From a virus, in the IMG/VR virus record IMGVR_UViG_3300049432_000209, positions 1-41,908 of that record: 41,908 bases of DNA; one strand, given 5' to 3'. Both the position numbers and the translations under genes were made by a program. How positions within the stretch are numbered: the stretch's first letter is position 1; the number at the start of each line of letters is the position of its first letter. The notes below the pieces were generated by a model. That model saw nothing but the letters and a program-made list of their open reading frames with translations, had not been told where the DNA came from and made no database searches. Positions 13,373-21,553 of the stretch are shown one piece after another.

Positions 13373-13652
13373 GCTCTTGCGTAGCCTCTAGGAAGCTTTC
13401 CTGAGAGAACTGCGCGGCTGCTTCACGGTCGGCGCGCTCTTGACCTGTCTCGCCGAAGTGTTCGCGCTGATAGGCGTCGGTCTTTGCCGCCTGTCTGTCA
13501 GCCGAGGCGATTGCGCGGTCTTGCCGAGGATCACAAGCACCAAGGTACGTGCTGATAGAGCGGACGCGCTTCCCCTCACGCACGCGCTCCTCGCGGTAGA
13601 GGTAGCGATACGAACGGCCATTTTTCTTTATCGTTTTGATTCTGAGAAACAT
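13338..13652 (-). CDS. Small basic protein, transposase-N-like
   Basis: Encodes 104 residues. The first 40 (MFLRIKTIKKNGRSYRYLYR and a following RVRSISTYLG) resemble the N-terminal beta domain of IS1634-like transposases. Here that domain stands alone, followed by a charged Gln/Glu-rich tail (QFSQESFLEATQEPSGDE). Stand-alone versions are often seen near ArdC genes in alphaproteobacterial mobile elements; this is recall. It is divergent from the ArdC gene. No Shine-Dalgarno is visible. A DNA-binding role is possible but unproven. Confidence 0.55.
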   Translation of the reverse strand: MFLRIKTIKKNGRSYRYLYREERVREGKRVRSISTYLGACDPRQDRAIASADRQAAKTDAYQREHFGETGQERADREAAAQFSQESFLEATQEPSGDEASAPEE

Positions 13653-13704
13653 TGCACAGAGATATGAGCGGCGTTGTCCCACGTCTACGCCACAAAGCGC
13701 ACCG

Positions 13705-13731
13705 TGAAGATTGGATGATAAAATTAGTAGC
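13705..13731 (+). promoter_or_regulatory. Extended -10 promoter of ardC
   Basis: GTGAAGATTGGATGATAAAATTA: TGA TAAAAT with -10 hexamer at 13719-13724. The upstream part is almost the same as at 41572-41593 (GTGAAGATGGCGTGATAAAATTA), so the similarity reaches beyond the -10. Confidence 0.55.
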
Positions 13732-13758
13732 GGACTGATCCTACGATGGAGGTTCGCT

Positions 13759-14616
13759 ATGAAGCTCAACGAGCTTTACGATACCGTCACCGCCAACATC
13801 ATCAGACAGCTTGAAGAAGGGACGCCGACCTGGGTACGCCCATGGAAGTACGGCAAGAGCGTGGGGGCACTCCCTACCAACATTGCTACCAAGCGAAGCT
13901 ACTCAGGCATCAACGTGCCGATCCTGTGGTGCCAGAAGGAGACGATGTTCTACCCGACGCACCACTGGCTGACCTTCAAGCAGGCGCTCGACCTGGGCGG
14001 CTGTGTCAGGAAGCACGAGCGGTCAACCACCGTCGTCTTTACCAAGCCGCTCCTCTACCATGAGGGCGAGGAGACGCGGAAGGTAAGCATGCTGCGAACA
14101 TATAATGTTTTCAACGTCGCGCAGTGTGACGGGCTAGATCCTTTTGAAGAACCGCCGCTCATGACCGACCACGCCCGGCACGAAGGAGCGGACACGTTTA
14201 TCAAGTCTACCGGCGCAGACATCAGGTACGGGGGCGATCGAGCTTGCTACGTCCCCCTGCTCGACTTCGTCTCCATTCCGCACAAGCCTCTCTTTCTCAC
14301 CACCGAGAGCTTTTACGCCGTCTCACTTCATGAACTGGTTCATTGGAGCGGGGCCAAGAAAAGGCTCGACCGGGATATGCAGGGTCGCTTTGGCACCAAG
14401 GCATATGCAGCCGAGGAGCTGGTAGCGGAGTTGGGAGCAGCGTTCTCTTGCGCTCATCTCCGCATAACGGGCGAGCTACGCCACGCTTCCTACATCGCAA
14501 CGTGGATTGAGCTTCTTAAGGAGGATAACCGGGCGATCTTCGTTGCCGCAGCAAAAGCCGCTGTTGCAGCGAACTACCTGCGCTCGTTCTCGGAGCCGCC
14601 CGAAGAAGACGAGTAG
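13759..14616 (+). CDS. ardC: ArdC-type antirestriction protein
   Basis: A 285-residue protein of the ArdC family, which protects incoming DNA from host restriction. The N-terminal domain (about 1-125, DUF1738-like; LYDTVTANIIRQLEEGTPTW and the later TYNVFN) binds single-stranded DNA. The C-terminal zincin-like metallopeptidase domain carries HELVH (191-195) and a downstream YAAEELVAELGAAF supplying a third ligand. ATG 13759 follows TGGAGG; an in-frame ATG further upstream lies at the promoter and is unlikely. ArdC is typical of conjugative plasmids and fits the conjugation-like block in this element. A terminator follows the stop. Confidence 0.9.
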   Translation: MKLNELYDTVTANIIRQLEEGTPTWVRPWKYGKSVGALPTNIATKRSYSGINVPILWCQKETMFYPTHHWLTFKQALDLGGCVRKHERSTTVVFTKPLLYHEGEETRKVSMLRTYNVFNVAQCDGLDPFEEPPLMTDHARHEGADTFIKSTGADIRYGGDRACYVPLLDFVSIPHKPLFLTTESFYAVSLHELVHWSGAKKRLDRDMQGRFGTKAYAAEELVAELGAAFSCAHLRITGELRHASYIATWIELLKEDNRAIFVAAAKAAVAANYLRSFSEPPEEDE

Positions 14617-14640
14617 CCCCGCCATGAGCGGGGTCTTTTA
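14617..14640. terminator. Bidirectional terminator after ardC
   Basis: CCCCGC-CATGA-GCGGGG with a T-rich 3' side, placed between the convergent ardC and the moron at 14644. Confidence 0.8.
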
Positions 14641-14643
14641 TTG

Positions 14644-15294
14644 TCAAACTTTAATTTCGCCACTGTCTAATTTTTTCTTTAACATACTCAGCGTTATGAG
14701 GAGGTAACCGGCCTGGCGCAAGTACTCAAGTGTCTCGCTTCGATCCGGTGCCATCTGTGCATGAGAAAGTAAATTACGAGCGTCCCGGAGGGTGTCATAC
14801 AAATCTGAAAGCTCTTGGCTGACCAGCCCTGATGCGGCGAGGCTGTACATAACGGAGAGAGGACTAGCAGCGTCAATTCCGATCTTGTCACCGATGTCGA
14901 AAAGTAATGTGTTTACCTGTTCAAAAATGTCGATCACCGCCGTAGCGGTGTCCCTATTCCTATTGACTGCCTCAGCACGTTTTCGTCGGCGATCGATTGT
15001 CCGAGTTATCGTTTTCGGGACAATCTCCTTCATCTCCGGCTCGGGAGGCTCAGGCAAGTTTAGCTGCGGCTCCTCAGGTGGTTTTGGCGCATCGGGTGGA
15101 GGAGTCTGCTCAATGAGTTCAGCACCCTTCTGCAATATCTTGTCGAACGTGACCTTTGCCCCGCCGAAGCTGAACTCCAATAGCCGATCGGCCAATGCCC
15201 CCATATGCTTCCGGAGGATGATAAACAGCGCCACCAGTACCGAAGGCCACGCGAGATGCCCGATGATAGCTGCGGTGAATTGTAACCAGTCCAT
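14644..15294 (-). CDS. Membrane moron with RNxxxH motif
   Basis: A 216-residue protein on the opposite strand to the phage genes. A transmembrane helix at about 7-28 is followed by a Pro/Glu-rich linker (62-92), a basic stretch, and a helical C-terminal domain. That domain contains LRDARNLLSHAQM with R173 and H178, matching the Rx4H motif of HEPN-like and DUF4145-like domains. A GGGAGAG Shine-Dalgarno and its own convergent terminator make it a self-contained unit. Such cargo often acts in lysogens, for example in superinfection exclusion; that role is inferred. It is not an essential virion gene. Confidence 0.6.
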   Translation of the reverse strand: MDWLQFTAAIIGHLAWPSVLVALFIILRKHMGALADRLLEFSFGGAKVTFDKILQKGAELIEQTPPPDAPKPPEEPQLNLPEPPEPEMKEIVPKTITRTIDRRRKRAEAVNRNRDTATAVIDIFEQVNTLLFDIGDKIGIDAASPLSVMYSLAASGLVSQELSDLYDTLRDARNLLSHAQMAPDRSETLEYLRQAGYLLITLSMLKKKLDSGEIKV

Positions 15295-15332
15295 GATGCT
15301 CTCCCGCCTCCAGCATCGCGCGGATTCGCGGG

Positions 15333-15341
15333 TGATACAAT
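15333..15341 (+). promoter_or_regulatory. Extended -10 promoter, leaderless rusA
   Basis: TGA TACAAT ends 6 nt before the GTG start of rusA at 15348. Transcription would begin at the start codon itself, giving a leaderless mRNA. No Shine-Dalgarno is present. Confidence 0.6.
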
Positions 15342-15347
15342 TGGGCA

Positions 15348-15704
15348 GTGAAAACTATCGTCCTGTCGGGCGAGCCTAAATCTACCCAGCACATCTACCG
15401 CAGCACCTGCCGGGGCGGTTTTTCAACCACCTACATGACCGCTGAAGGCAAGGCGCTTAAAGAGCAGTACCAGTGGGATGCGAAGTCTCAGTGGAAGGGG
15501 AAGCCGCTTGAGAGTGATATTGAAGTCTCAATCACACTCTACTTCGGCACCAAGCGCCGCGCTGACCTCGACAACTTCAACAAGCTAAGCTTGGATGCCC
15601 TCACCGGCATTGCGTACCTGGACGACAGCCAGATAGCGAAGCTAACGATTGAGCGCGGTTACGATAAAGCTAGGCCCCGAATTGAAATATTGGTGCAGAA
15701 CTAA
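15348..15704 (+). CDS. rusA: RusA-like Holliday junction resolvase
   Basis: A 118-residue endonuclease that cuts four-way junctions during phage recombination and before packaging. The conserved RRADLDNFNKLSLDAL segment provides D73, D75 and K79, and YLDDSQI provides D92/D93, with spacing like E. coli RusA (D70, D72, K76, D91). The length is typical. The GTG start sits 6 nt after a -10 element, so it is probably translated from a leaderless transcript. It is flanked on both sides by antisense morons. Confidence 0.92.
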   Translation: MKTIVLSGEPKSTQHIYRSTCRGGFSTTYMTAEGKALKEQYQWDAKSQWKGKPLESDIEVSITLYFGTKRRADLDNFNKLSLDALTGIAYLDDSQIAKLTIERGYDKARPRIEILVQN

Positions 15705-15711
15705 AAGATAC

Positions 15712-16284
15712 CTAAGCTGGCTCCAGCTCGCTTCCTTTTTCGCTGTCATTTAGACGAATATCCTTGATCATTCCAAGATGTTTCAACCGTTGGAGATGCA
15801 TGATTTCACTTACGTGTCTTTCTAAAAATGATTTTGTCTCCTCAACAGTAACGAACTCAACTACCTTGGGGTTTTGCAGTTGAACGTTCGTTATTTGCCG
15901 AGCCCAGTTCAGCAGAAGTTCAGCCCTCGCTGCCTCTAGTTCCTGCCGCTTCGCATTGGCCAGAAGAACTCGATTTTCGATCTCCATCCTTTGACGAATA
16001 AGGTCGCGATCTAGCAGGTACATAAGGATTTCCTTAACCTGCTTCATTGCATCGCCGAAACCTAGCAAGCTAAAATGGCCCGGAGAACCGTATTTGATGG
16101 ATTCAACACGCAATCCGAAACGCGGACGGAATGACACCTCTCCCGAACGCCAACCAAAGGTACTGCTGATCTGGTATAAGTCAGAAATAAATGACCAGGT
16201 TGCTGCAAAATCGTCCGTCGACCAAGCGCCGTCGATCGAAACGGTTAGAGCAACCTGGGCGGTCTTAGAACGCACGTCAGCCAT
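15712..16284 (-). CDS. Moron protein of unknown function
   Basis: A 190-residue protein. The N-terminal half has alternating beta-like patterns (VALTVSIDGAWSTDDFAATW). A long helix follows (LLDRDLIRQRMEIENRVLLANAKRQELEAARAELLLNWA), and the C-terminus is charged. ATG 16284 with GGGAGTG upstream is chosen over 16314. It is antisense to its neighbours and convergent with rusA, 7 nt apart. I recall similar uncharacterised bacterial proteins without a known role. No membrane segment is seen. Confidence 0.55.
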   Translation of the reverse strand: MADVRSKTAQVALTVSIDGAWSTDDFAATWSFISDLYQISSTFGWRSGEVSFRPRFGLRVESIKYGSPGHFSLLGFGDAMKQVKEILMYLLDRDLIRQRMEIENRVLLANAKRQELEAARAELLLNWARQITNVQLQNPKVVEFVTVEETKSFLERHVSEIMHLQRLKHLGMIKDIRLNDSEKGSELEPA

Positions 16285-16323
16285 ATTCACTCCCAATCTG
16301 TTGCAGTCCAGCATATTCGCCCG

Positions 16324-16332
16324 TGGTACAAT
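16324..16332 (+). promoter_or_regulatory. Extended -10 promoter of packaging operon
   Basis: TGG TACAAT ends 6 nt before an ATG (16339) that opens a 7-residue frame. The terminase genes follow, so this is a likely promoter of the packaging operon. Confidence 0.6.
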
Positions 16333-16338
16333 TTGGCA

Positions 16339-16362
16339 ATGGCCGACACCGGCTCTGATTAA
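16339..16362 (+). CDS. Possible 7-residue leader peptide
   Basis: MADTGSD followed by a stop. It begins exactly where a transcript from the 16324 promoter would start. The terminase small-subunit gene begins 15 nt after its stop, so reinitiation could link them. It could also be chance. Confidence 0.25.
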   Translation: MADTGSD

Positions 16363-16377
16363 ATATCAAAAAATTCT

Positions 16378-16647
16378 ATGGCTAGAGGGGGAGCACAACC
16401 CGGCGCAGGCAGACCTAAAGGCTCAACCAACGTGCCGAAATTCCGGGAATATGTGAGCGTTGAAGAGCGTGCGAAGTTTGTTGAATTCATTTTAGATCAG
16501 TACATGGGCGATATGCGCCTTGCTCTTTGGCTGGGCGATCAGTTGTTTGGCAAGGCCGTGCAGGCGGTTGAGCTTGGCGGCCCGGACGGCACACCAATCA
16601 ACGTTCAAATATCCGAGGCGATCGCATTAAAAAATAAGCTGACGTAA
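16378..16647 (+). CDS. terS: Putative terminase small subunit
   Basis: An 89-residue protein opening with MARGGAQPGAGRPKGSTN, a basic segment common at the start of phage terminase small subunits and related DNA-binding proteins. A helical region follows (VEERAKFVEFILDQYMGDMRLALWLGDQLFGKAVQ). Small terminase subunits recognise phage DNA and load it on the large subunit. The position two genes before the large subunit agrees. It is short for the family, so the call rests on context and the N-terminal motif. Confidence 0.55.
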   Translation: MARGGAQPGAGRPKGSTNVPKFREYVSVEERAKFVEFILDQYMGDMRLALWLGDQLFGKAVQAVELGGPDGTPINVQISEAIALKNKLT

Positions 16648-16650
16648 TTT

Positions 16651-16842
16651 ATGCAGCAGCAATTCCTCTACGTATTTACGAAGAACGGCAAAGAGGCAAC
16701 TTGGAAATTGAAGCCAGAGGATACTTACGAGGCGCTAGAGCAGAAGGCGCGCGAAGCCATACCAGCGGGTGACGAGGTAATCGGCTTCGCAAGGAGCATC
16801 CCGGAGTACAACGCGTTTTATAAAGCTAATCCTTATGTGTGA
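16651..16842 (+). CDS. Small protein between terminase genes
   Basis: Encodes 63 residues (MQQQFLYVFTKNGKEATWKL at the start). It begins 3 nt after the previous stop behind AATTT, with no Shine-Dalgarno. Its TGA overlaps the GTG of the large terminase by 4 nt, so they should be coupled. Mixed beta/alpha pattern; function unknown, perhaps a packaging accessory. Confidence 0.6.
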   Translation: MQQQFLYVFTKNGKEATWKLKPEDTYEALEQKAREAIPAGDEVIGFARSIPEYNAFYKANPYV

Positions 16843-18044
16843 TCCTCACACCCGCTCAAAACATAATAGCGGCCGATACTCATAGATTCCGCGTACTGAA
16901 TTGCGGAAGGCGTTTTGGAAAAACCTCACTCGCGGTTGAAGAGATCAAGGGCAAGGCGTTAGCGAAGCCCAACCGCATTGGCTACACCGCCCCCACCTAC
17001 CAGCAAGCTAGAGACATCGCCTGGGCAGCCCTGAAGAAGGAGCTGCACGGCATTATCCTTTCCGCAAACGAAGCGCGGCTTGAGATCACCACCCGAGCAA
17101 TGGGCGGCGGCGAGAGCACGATCATCCTGCGCGGCTGGGAGAGCATCGAGACACTTAGAGGCCAAGCACTCGACTTCATCATTCCGGACGAGGTTGCGAT
17201 GTACCGCAACTTCTGGCCGATGTGGAACGAGGTTATCCGCCCTACTCTCACCGACCGCCGCGGCGAAGCGCTCTTCCTCTCTTCACCGAAGGGCTTCAAC
17301 CATTTTTATGACCTCTACAATCTTCAGGAGACGGACAAGGACTTCAAGAGCTTCCACTTCACCACGTACGACAACCCATACATTCCCGTTGATGAAATTG
17401 AAGCGGCCAAGCGCCAGCTCCCCGAGGATGCATTTGCCCAGGAATATCTTGCAGACTTCCGAAAGCGCCAGGGTCTTGTCTACCCGGAGTTCGACCGCTC
17501 CCGGCACGTCTACAGCGAGTTTCCAGAGGGCACCACGATTGTTGAGAGCATAGCGGGCGCTGACTTCGGATTCGTTCACCCGTGCGCCGTCCTGAAGCTT
17601 GAGATCGACAAGGCAGACGGCATCTGGGTATCGAGCGAATTCTACGAGACCGGCCGCACCGACTTGGAGGTTGCCGAGTACACCGCCGCATTGGGCGTGA
17701 GCCGCGTCTATCCCGACCCTGAAAGCCCGTCAGCGATCGAGGACACGCGCCGTAAAGGCGTCAACGTCCGGCCTGTAGTCAAAGGCAAGGACAGCGAGAA
17801 GAACGGCATCGACAAGGTGCGGGAGTTGCTCAAAGCGAGGAAGCTGCATATTCACCGCTCATGCAAAGGCCTCATCAGCGAGTTTGAGACACACGCCTAC
17901 AAGGAAGGGACCGGCGAGCCGGAGGAGACGGGCGAAGATGCGTTGGACGCGCTTCGCTATCCGATCATGATGATGCAGCCGCACATCGAGATCATTGATG
18001 ACTTCAAGGAAGAGGAGCCGCTATTTAGCGATATCGGGATTTAG
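16839..18044 (+). CDS. terL: Terminase large subunit
   Basis: A 401-residue packaging motor with an N-terminal ATPase and C-terminal nuclease. Walker A is CGRRFGKT (22-29) and Walker B DFIIPDE (112-118). The RNase H-like nuclease carries acidic residues at D242 (AGADFGF), D293 (VYPDPES) and D367/D370 (GEDALDAL). All key residues are present, so it should be functional. The GTG start overlaps the preceding gene by 4 nt. The last 24 nt overlap the antisense moron at 18021. The family is closer to compact podovirus and siphovirus terminases than to T4 gp17. Confidence 0.92.
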   Translation: MILTPAQNIIAADTHRFRVLNCGRRFGKTSLAVEEIKGKALAKPNRIGYTAPTYQQARDIAWAALKKELHGIILSANEARLEITTRAMGGGESTIILRGWESIETLRGQALDFIIPDEVAMYRNFWPMWNEVIRPTLTDRRGEALFLSSPKGFNHFYDLYNLQETDKDFKSFHFTTYDNPYIPVDEIEAAKRQLPEDAFAQEYLADFRKRQGLVYPEFDRSRHVYSEFPEGTTIVESIAGADFGFVHPCAVLKLEIDKADGIWVSSEFYETGRTDLEVAEYTAALGVSRVYPDPESPSAIEDTRRKGVNVRPVVKGKDSEKNGIDKVRELLKARKLHIHRSCKGLISEFETHAYKEGTGEPEETGEDALDALRYPIMMMQPHIEIIDDFKEEEPLFSDIGI

Positions 18045-18602
18045 GGGGTTGCTCAGTTGAGAGGGCACTTGCGCTACCCATTTCACCAACCCTTCAATCA
18101 CCGGAACAAGTTCTCTCATCTGCGCGGCATCCGCCACGCTGTAGAGCATATGGTTCAGTTCGGGGAACTCTCCCGCAACCCGCTTGTAGTCGTACGCGCT
18201 CTTGGTTGTGAACATATAGGCATCGTCGTTAGGAAACCGCAGGATGACAAAATGCGCCAGCATGTTTCGCAGCTTCCTATTCTCCTCGATGCGTTGGAAG
18301 GCGACGAGATGGGATTCGTGCCATATGCCGCTCGACCGTATCGCCTTCATGACGTCGCCGACTGAGAGCCGCCTGATCTTGCCTGCCCACTTTTCACCGA
18401 GCATGCCGCTGTCGTCCATAATCTGCACGACGTAGTTCAGTGAAAAGTCGATCTTGCTGAAGGCGTGAATGATGTAGCCAAACAGGCGTAAGTCGTCGTC
18501 GGTCAGCTTTGGCCACTTGGCATGATCCGCAGAGTCAGTCGCTTCAACGATTCCACGCAGGTAAAGCGTCCGTCTGGTTTCGGTTGAGAGGGGCAGAGCC
18601 AT
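18021..18602 (-). CDS. Moron with HEPN-like RNxxxH motif
   Basis: A 193-residue soluble, helical protein on the opposite strand between terminase and portal. The central IEENRKLRNMLAHFVI holds R112 and H117, the Rx4H signature of HEPN domains, many of which are RNases in toxin-antitoxin or abortive-infection systems. The upstream DDLRLFGYIIHAFSKIDFSLNYVV helix also fits. ATG 18602 with AGGTGG upstream is chosen. It overlaps the terminase 3' end by 24 nt. An RNase or antiviral role is inferred only from the motif; many Rx4H proteins are not nucleases. Confidence 0.6.
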   Translation of the reverse strand: MALPLSTETRRTLYLRGIVEATDSADHAKWPKLTDDDLRLFGYIIHAFSKIDFSLNYVVQIMDDSGMLGEKWAGKIRRLSVGDVMKAIRSSGIWHESHLVAFQRIEENRKLRNMLAHFVILRFPNDDAYMFTTKSAYDYKRVAGEFPELNHMLYSVADAAQMRELVPVIEGLVKWVAQVPSQLSNPLNPDIAK

Positions 18603-18639
18603 GTTATCCACCTTCTGAAGCTGTTGACTTCGCAGCCCG

Positions 18640-18648
18640 TGATACAAT
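18640..18648 (+). promoter_or_regulatory. Extended -10 promoter of head operon
   Basis: TGA TACAAT ends 4 nt before ATG 18653. TTGACT lies upstream at 18624-18629. It is divergent from the moron at 18021 and would drive the head genes. Confidence 0.6.
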
Positions 18649-18652
18649 TTGC

Positions 18653-18796
18653 ATGAGAATTACAAATAATCTCATCAAATTCATGTCCCCAGACGAAAAT
18701 GTAGACGTTCCCGCAGTTGAAACACCCGTTGAAGAGGCCCCGGTAGAAGAAACACCAGCCGCAGAGGCTGAAGAGGACGTTCCCGCCGCTGAGTAA
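18653..18796 (+). CDS. Small acidic protein upstream of portal
   Basis: Encodes 47 residues. After a short hydrophobic start (MRITNNLIKFM) the chain is almost only Glu, Pro, Val and Ala in a loose PVEE/PAAE repeat, so it should be disordered and very acidic. It starts 4 nt after a -10 element. The scaffold-like gene at 21670 begins with a similar acidic Pro/Val-rich run, which may mean a shared assembly role. Family unknown. Confidence 0.5.
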   Translation: MRITNNLIKFMSPDENVDVPAVETPVEEAPVEETPAAEAEEDVPAAE

Positions 18797-18817
18797 GCAC
18801 CAGAGCGGGGGTTCTAA

Positions 18818-20803
18818 ATGCTTTCAAAGACTAAACGAGATGAAATTGTAGCGCAGGCTCTTCAAGAGCTGGTCTTTGCCCGCCGTTACAAGCAGGGCAA
18901 GGTAGCCAACTGGCAGAAGAACGAGGAGCTGTACTACGGCAAGAAATCTACCCCTTTGGAGAGTAGAGCCAACGTCGATTTGAGCCGTATGCAGGAGTTT
19001 GTGCACACGCTTCTCTCGAAGATCGACAACCCGCTTGTGTTTAAATACGTGAAGCGGAAGGAAAGCCAGCTTAAGCGCGTTGCACGTTTGAATGCGCTTA
19101 GACAGACTGACCAATCGAACGGCGACTGGGATATCAAAGACCTCGTAGGCAAGAAGCAGGCGGTGATCTACGGCCGCGCCATCTACTCCTACTACGCCGA
19201 CAGCTACGACGGCTACCAGAGCCACCTCGACAACGTGGACGTATACGACTTCCTCGTTGACCCGGCAGGCGGCGGCATCGACCTGGAGCGTGCCCGCTAT
19301 ATGGGACGCTACGGAGTGGTGAAGGATAAGCGCGAACTCAAAGAAGGCGCGAAGAGCGGGCTGTACCTGAAATACGAGGTGAACACGCTCATAGGAGGCG
19401 ACGGCAACGCCAGTGAGGTGAACCAAGAGGAGACCAACAAGCTCCCGCGCTCCATGGACACCAACATCACCCGTGGACAAAAGGAAAGCGGCGTTGAGAC
19501 CGACAAGTACAAGTTCTGGGAATGGTACACGACCTATGAAGGCGAGCGCTACTACCTGCTTCTAACCGAGCGCGGAGGCACGGCAATACGCGTAGAACCG
19601 CTCGTTGATATATTTACCCCCACGAAAGAGTTTCCGTTGGGCGCATGGCCGTTCTGGACCTGGGCCGCATTCCCTGACCTCACTGAGTTTTGGACACCCT
19701 CGTATTCTGACTACGTGCGCGAGATCTTCATGGCGCAGTCAGTGTCCATAAACCAGATGCTCGACAACGCCGAGCAGATCAACAAGCCCCAGACCGCAGT
19801 AGACGTAGGAGCCGTAGCCAACCTCGCGCAGCTGAAGTACCGGCGCAACGGCCGCATCGACATGAAGAGCGGTACGGACGTGAACAAGGCTATCCAAATC
19901 ATCCGCCCACCTTCGATCGACACTCCTATGGGCGTGTTCAACATCCTCGAAGGCATCCAGCAGAAGGCTGGGGGCGTTACCGCGGGCGTAGAAGGCATTG
20001 AGAAGACCGACGGCAAGGTAGGCATCTACGAGGGCAACCAGGCCGCCGCCGCTGACCGATTCGGCCTCCTCAACAAATCCTACTCGTTCGGCTACAAGCG
20101 CTTTGGCAAGCTCTACGTCTTAGGCGTGAAGGACAATTTGAATAAGAAGACCGCCGTAGACATGATTGGCCCCAACGGCGTTGAGACGGAGGAAATCTCT
20201 AAGCGCGACATCTTCCACAAGGACGACGATTTTAACGTGACCGTTGAGGCTTCCGACGCTGAAGACCAAGCATCGAGCGTTGAGCAGAAGGACAAGCTCC
20301 AATTCATAACGGAGACCTTCGCGAATCCAGCATTCGCGGGGATACTCAATCCTAAGAAGGCCTTTGAAATACAAGCCAAGGTCGCGGGCCTAACCGAGGA
20401 CGATATCAAGCAGCTCCTCGACACCAGCGAGTACGGCAACGCTGAGCTTATCTCTGAGGCGGCGCTGGACCTTGAAGCGTTGCTCGAAAACAAGAAGGTC
20501 AGGCCGAACAAAGCGGCCAACCTTGTCTACAAGCAGTACTTCGTAGACTTCCTCACTGACCATGAGGACGATATCGACCACCAGCAGTTTATGAAAATCT
20601 CTGCCTACGTCACCTCGCTTGAACCCATCATCATGCAGAACGTGGTCCGGGAGATGAACCAGAAAATAGCAGCGATGCAGGCAAACCAGCCACCGAGCGC
20701 AACGCCAGGCGCACCAACACAAGACCCAACAGCGAGCGCGGGGGCTCCGGGTTTACCAATAAGCCCCGCACCACAACCAAATGTTCAGCTACCGATTGGT
20801 TAA
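18818..20803 (+). CDS. Portal protein
   Basis: A 661-residue protein matching the size of P22-like portals, which form the dodecameric ring for DNA passage. Visible features are an N-terminal helical domain with a YYG.KS motif, an aromatic-rich wing (YKFWEWYTTYEGERYY), the segment FMAQSVSINQMLDNAEQINKP, and a stem/crown-like region (GGVTAGVEGIEKTDGKVGIYEGNQAAAADRFG, split here by its Gly-rich turn). The C-terminal 50 residues are Pro/Ala/Gln-rich. Assignment rests on size, position between terminase and scaffold, and this layout. Its end overlaps the next gene by 23 nt. Confidence 0.75.
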   Translation: MLSKTKRDEIVAQALQELVFARRYKQGKVANWQKNEELYYGKKSTPLESRANVDLSRMQEFVHTLLSKIDNPLVFKYVKRKESQLKRVARLNALRQTDQSNGDWDIKDLVGKKQAVIYGRAIYSYYADSYDGYQSHLDNVDVYDFLVDPAGGGIDLERARYMGRYGVVKDKRELKEGAKSGLYLKYEVNTLIGGDGNASEVNQEETNKLPRSMDTNITRGQKESGVETDKYKFWEWYTTYEGERYYLLLTERGGTAIRVEPLVDIFTPTKEFPLGAWPFWTWAAFPDLTEFWTPSYSDYVREIFMAQSVSINQMLDNAEQINKPQTAVDVGAVANLAQLKYRRNGRIDMKSGTDVNKAIQIIRPPSIDTPMGVFNILEGIQQKAGGVTAGVEGIEKTDGKVGIYEGNQAAAADRFGLLNKSYSFGYKRFGKLYVLGVKDNLNKKTAVDMIGPNGVETEEISKRDIFHKDDDFNVTVEASDAEDQASSVEQKDKLQFITETFANPAFAGILNPKKAFEIQAKVAGLTEDDIKQLLDTSEYGNAELISEAALDLEALLENKKVRPNKAANLVYKQYFVDFLTDHEDDIDHQQFMKISAYVTSLEPIIMQNVVREMNQKIAAMQANQPPSATPGAPTQDPTASAGAPGLPISPAPQPNVQLPIG

Positions 20804-21179
20804 GCCTAGTGCGAATTACAGAGAGGCAGTCATAGAGAAAGGCGGGATCACCGCTGAGTTTACGCTGCTTGAAGTGGAGCAGATGCAGGAGCGCAATAGA
20901 AAGGCGCTTATGGAGCTACAGGGCCAGCTGAAGATCGAGGAAGCGAAAATAGACAACATTAACCGCCACTACCCGGCGGTGAAAGACATGCCCGGCGTGA
21001 TCCTCACGGCCGCAGCCCTCTACAAAGAGAGCCAGAGTATGATTGCCGAGCTGAAGCCGAAGATCATCCAAGTCGATACGGCGATAAACGAAAACAACAT
21101 CATGGTGGCCGAAGTGATGGAGCAAATTAAAGACCTCAAATCAGATGGCAAAAAGACTCGCAAAACTCGCAAAGGATAA
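20781..21179 (+). CDS. Coiled-coil head-region protein
   Basis: A 132-residue, mostly helical protein with a predicted coiled coil (VEQMQERNRKALMELQGQLK, then EEAKIDNIN) and a strongly basic tail (DGKKTRKTRKG). It starts inside the portal gene without a Shine-Dalgarno and overlaps the next gene by 35 nt. The position suggests a minor head or assembly protein. Not assigned to a family. Confidence 0.6.
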   Translation: MFSYRLVKPSANYREAVIEKGGITAEFTLLEVEQMQERNRKALMELQGQLKIEEAKIDNINRHYPAVKDMPGVILTAAALYKESQSMIAELKPKIIQVDTAINENNIMVAEVMEQIKDLKSDGKKTRKTRKG

Positions 21180-21474
21180 CCCAAACCTCGCCAACCGCGA
21201 GGAGGTCAAGGAAGTAGCCGGGGACATCGACACCTACGCCGCGCTTGCCGCTTTTGCATCCTCTGAGGCGGGCAGCATCCTGACGGCCTCGTACGGCAAG
21301 GAAATCGCTGCGACGGTGCAATTGATAGCAAACGGGTATAAAACGCTGCCAGAGGCCGAATTGCGCGCCCTGGGGGCACAATTAGAAGCGCGTCTCAACT
21401 TCTTACACAGCCTTTCGCGCGCTCGCACCAACTTGGACGACGCCGAGGCCATCTTGAAGGAGCTGATTGTTTAG
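21145..21474 (+). CDS. Small helical head-region protein
   Basis: Encodes 109 residues, nearly all helix. The start is basic (MAKRLAKLAKDN) and the C-terminus is LHSLSRARTNLDDAEAILKELIV. It overlaps the preceding gene by 35 nt in another frame, a compact arrangement typical of phage head genes. Function unknown; a minor structural or chaperone role is possible. Confidence 0.55.
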   Translation: MAKRLAKLAKDNPNLANREEVKEVAGDIDTYAALAAFASSEAGSILTASYGKEIAATVQLIANGYKTLPEAELRALGAQLEARLNFLHSLSRARTNLDDAEAILKELIV

Positions 21475-21553
21475 TGCCGCATGGGCAGGTTATCCCCGTT
21501 CCCTGCCCAGCCGATACCGAGTAATCCACAGTGCGAATGCAAAGTGAGTTGCG

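Noticed and set aside
18816-19480. 218-residue minus-strand frame antisense to the portal gene
   Set aside because: It mirrors portal codon bias, has no start signal and no recognisable domain.
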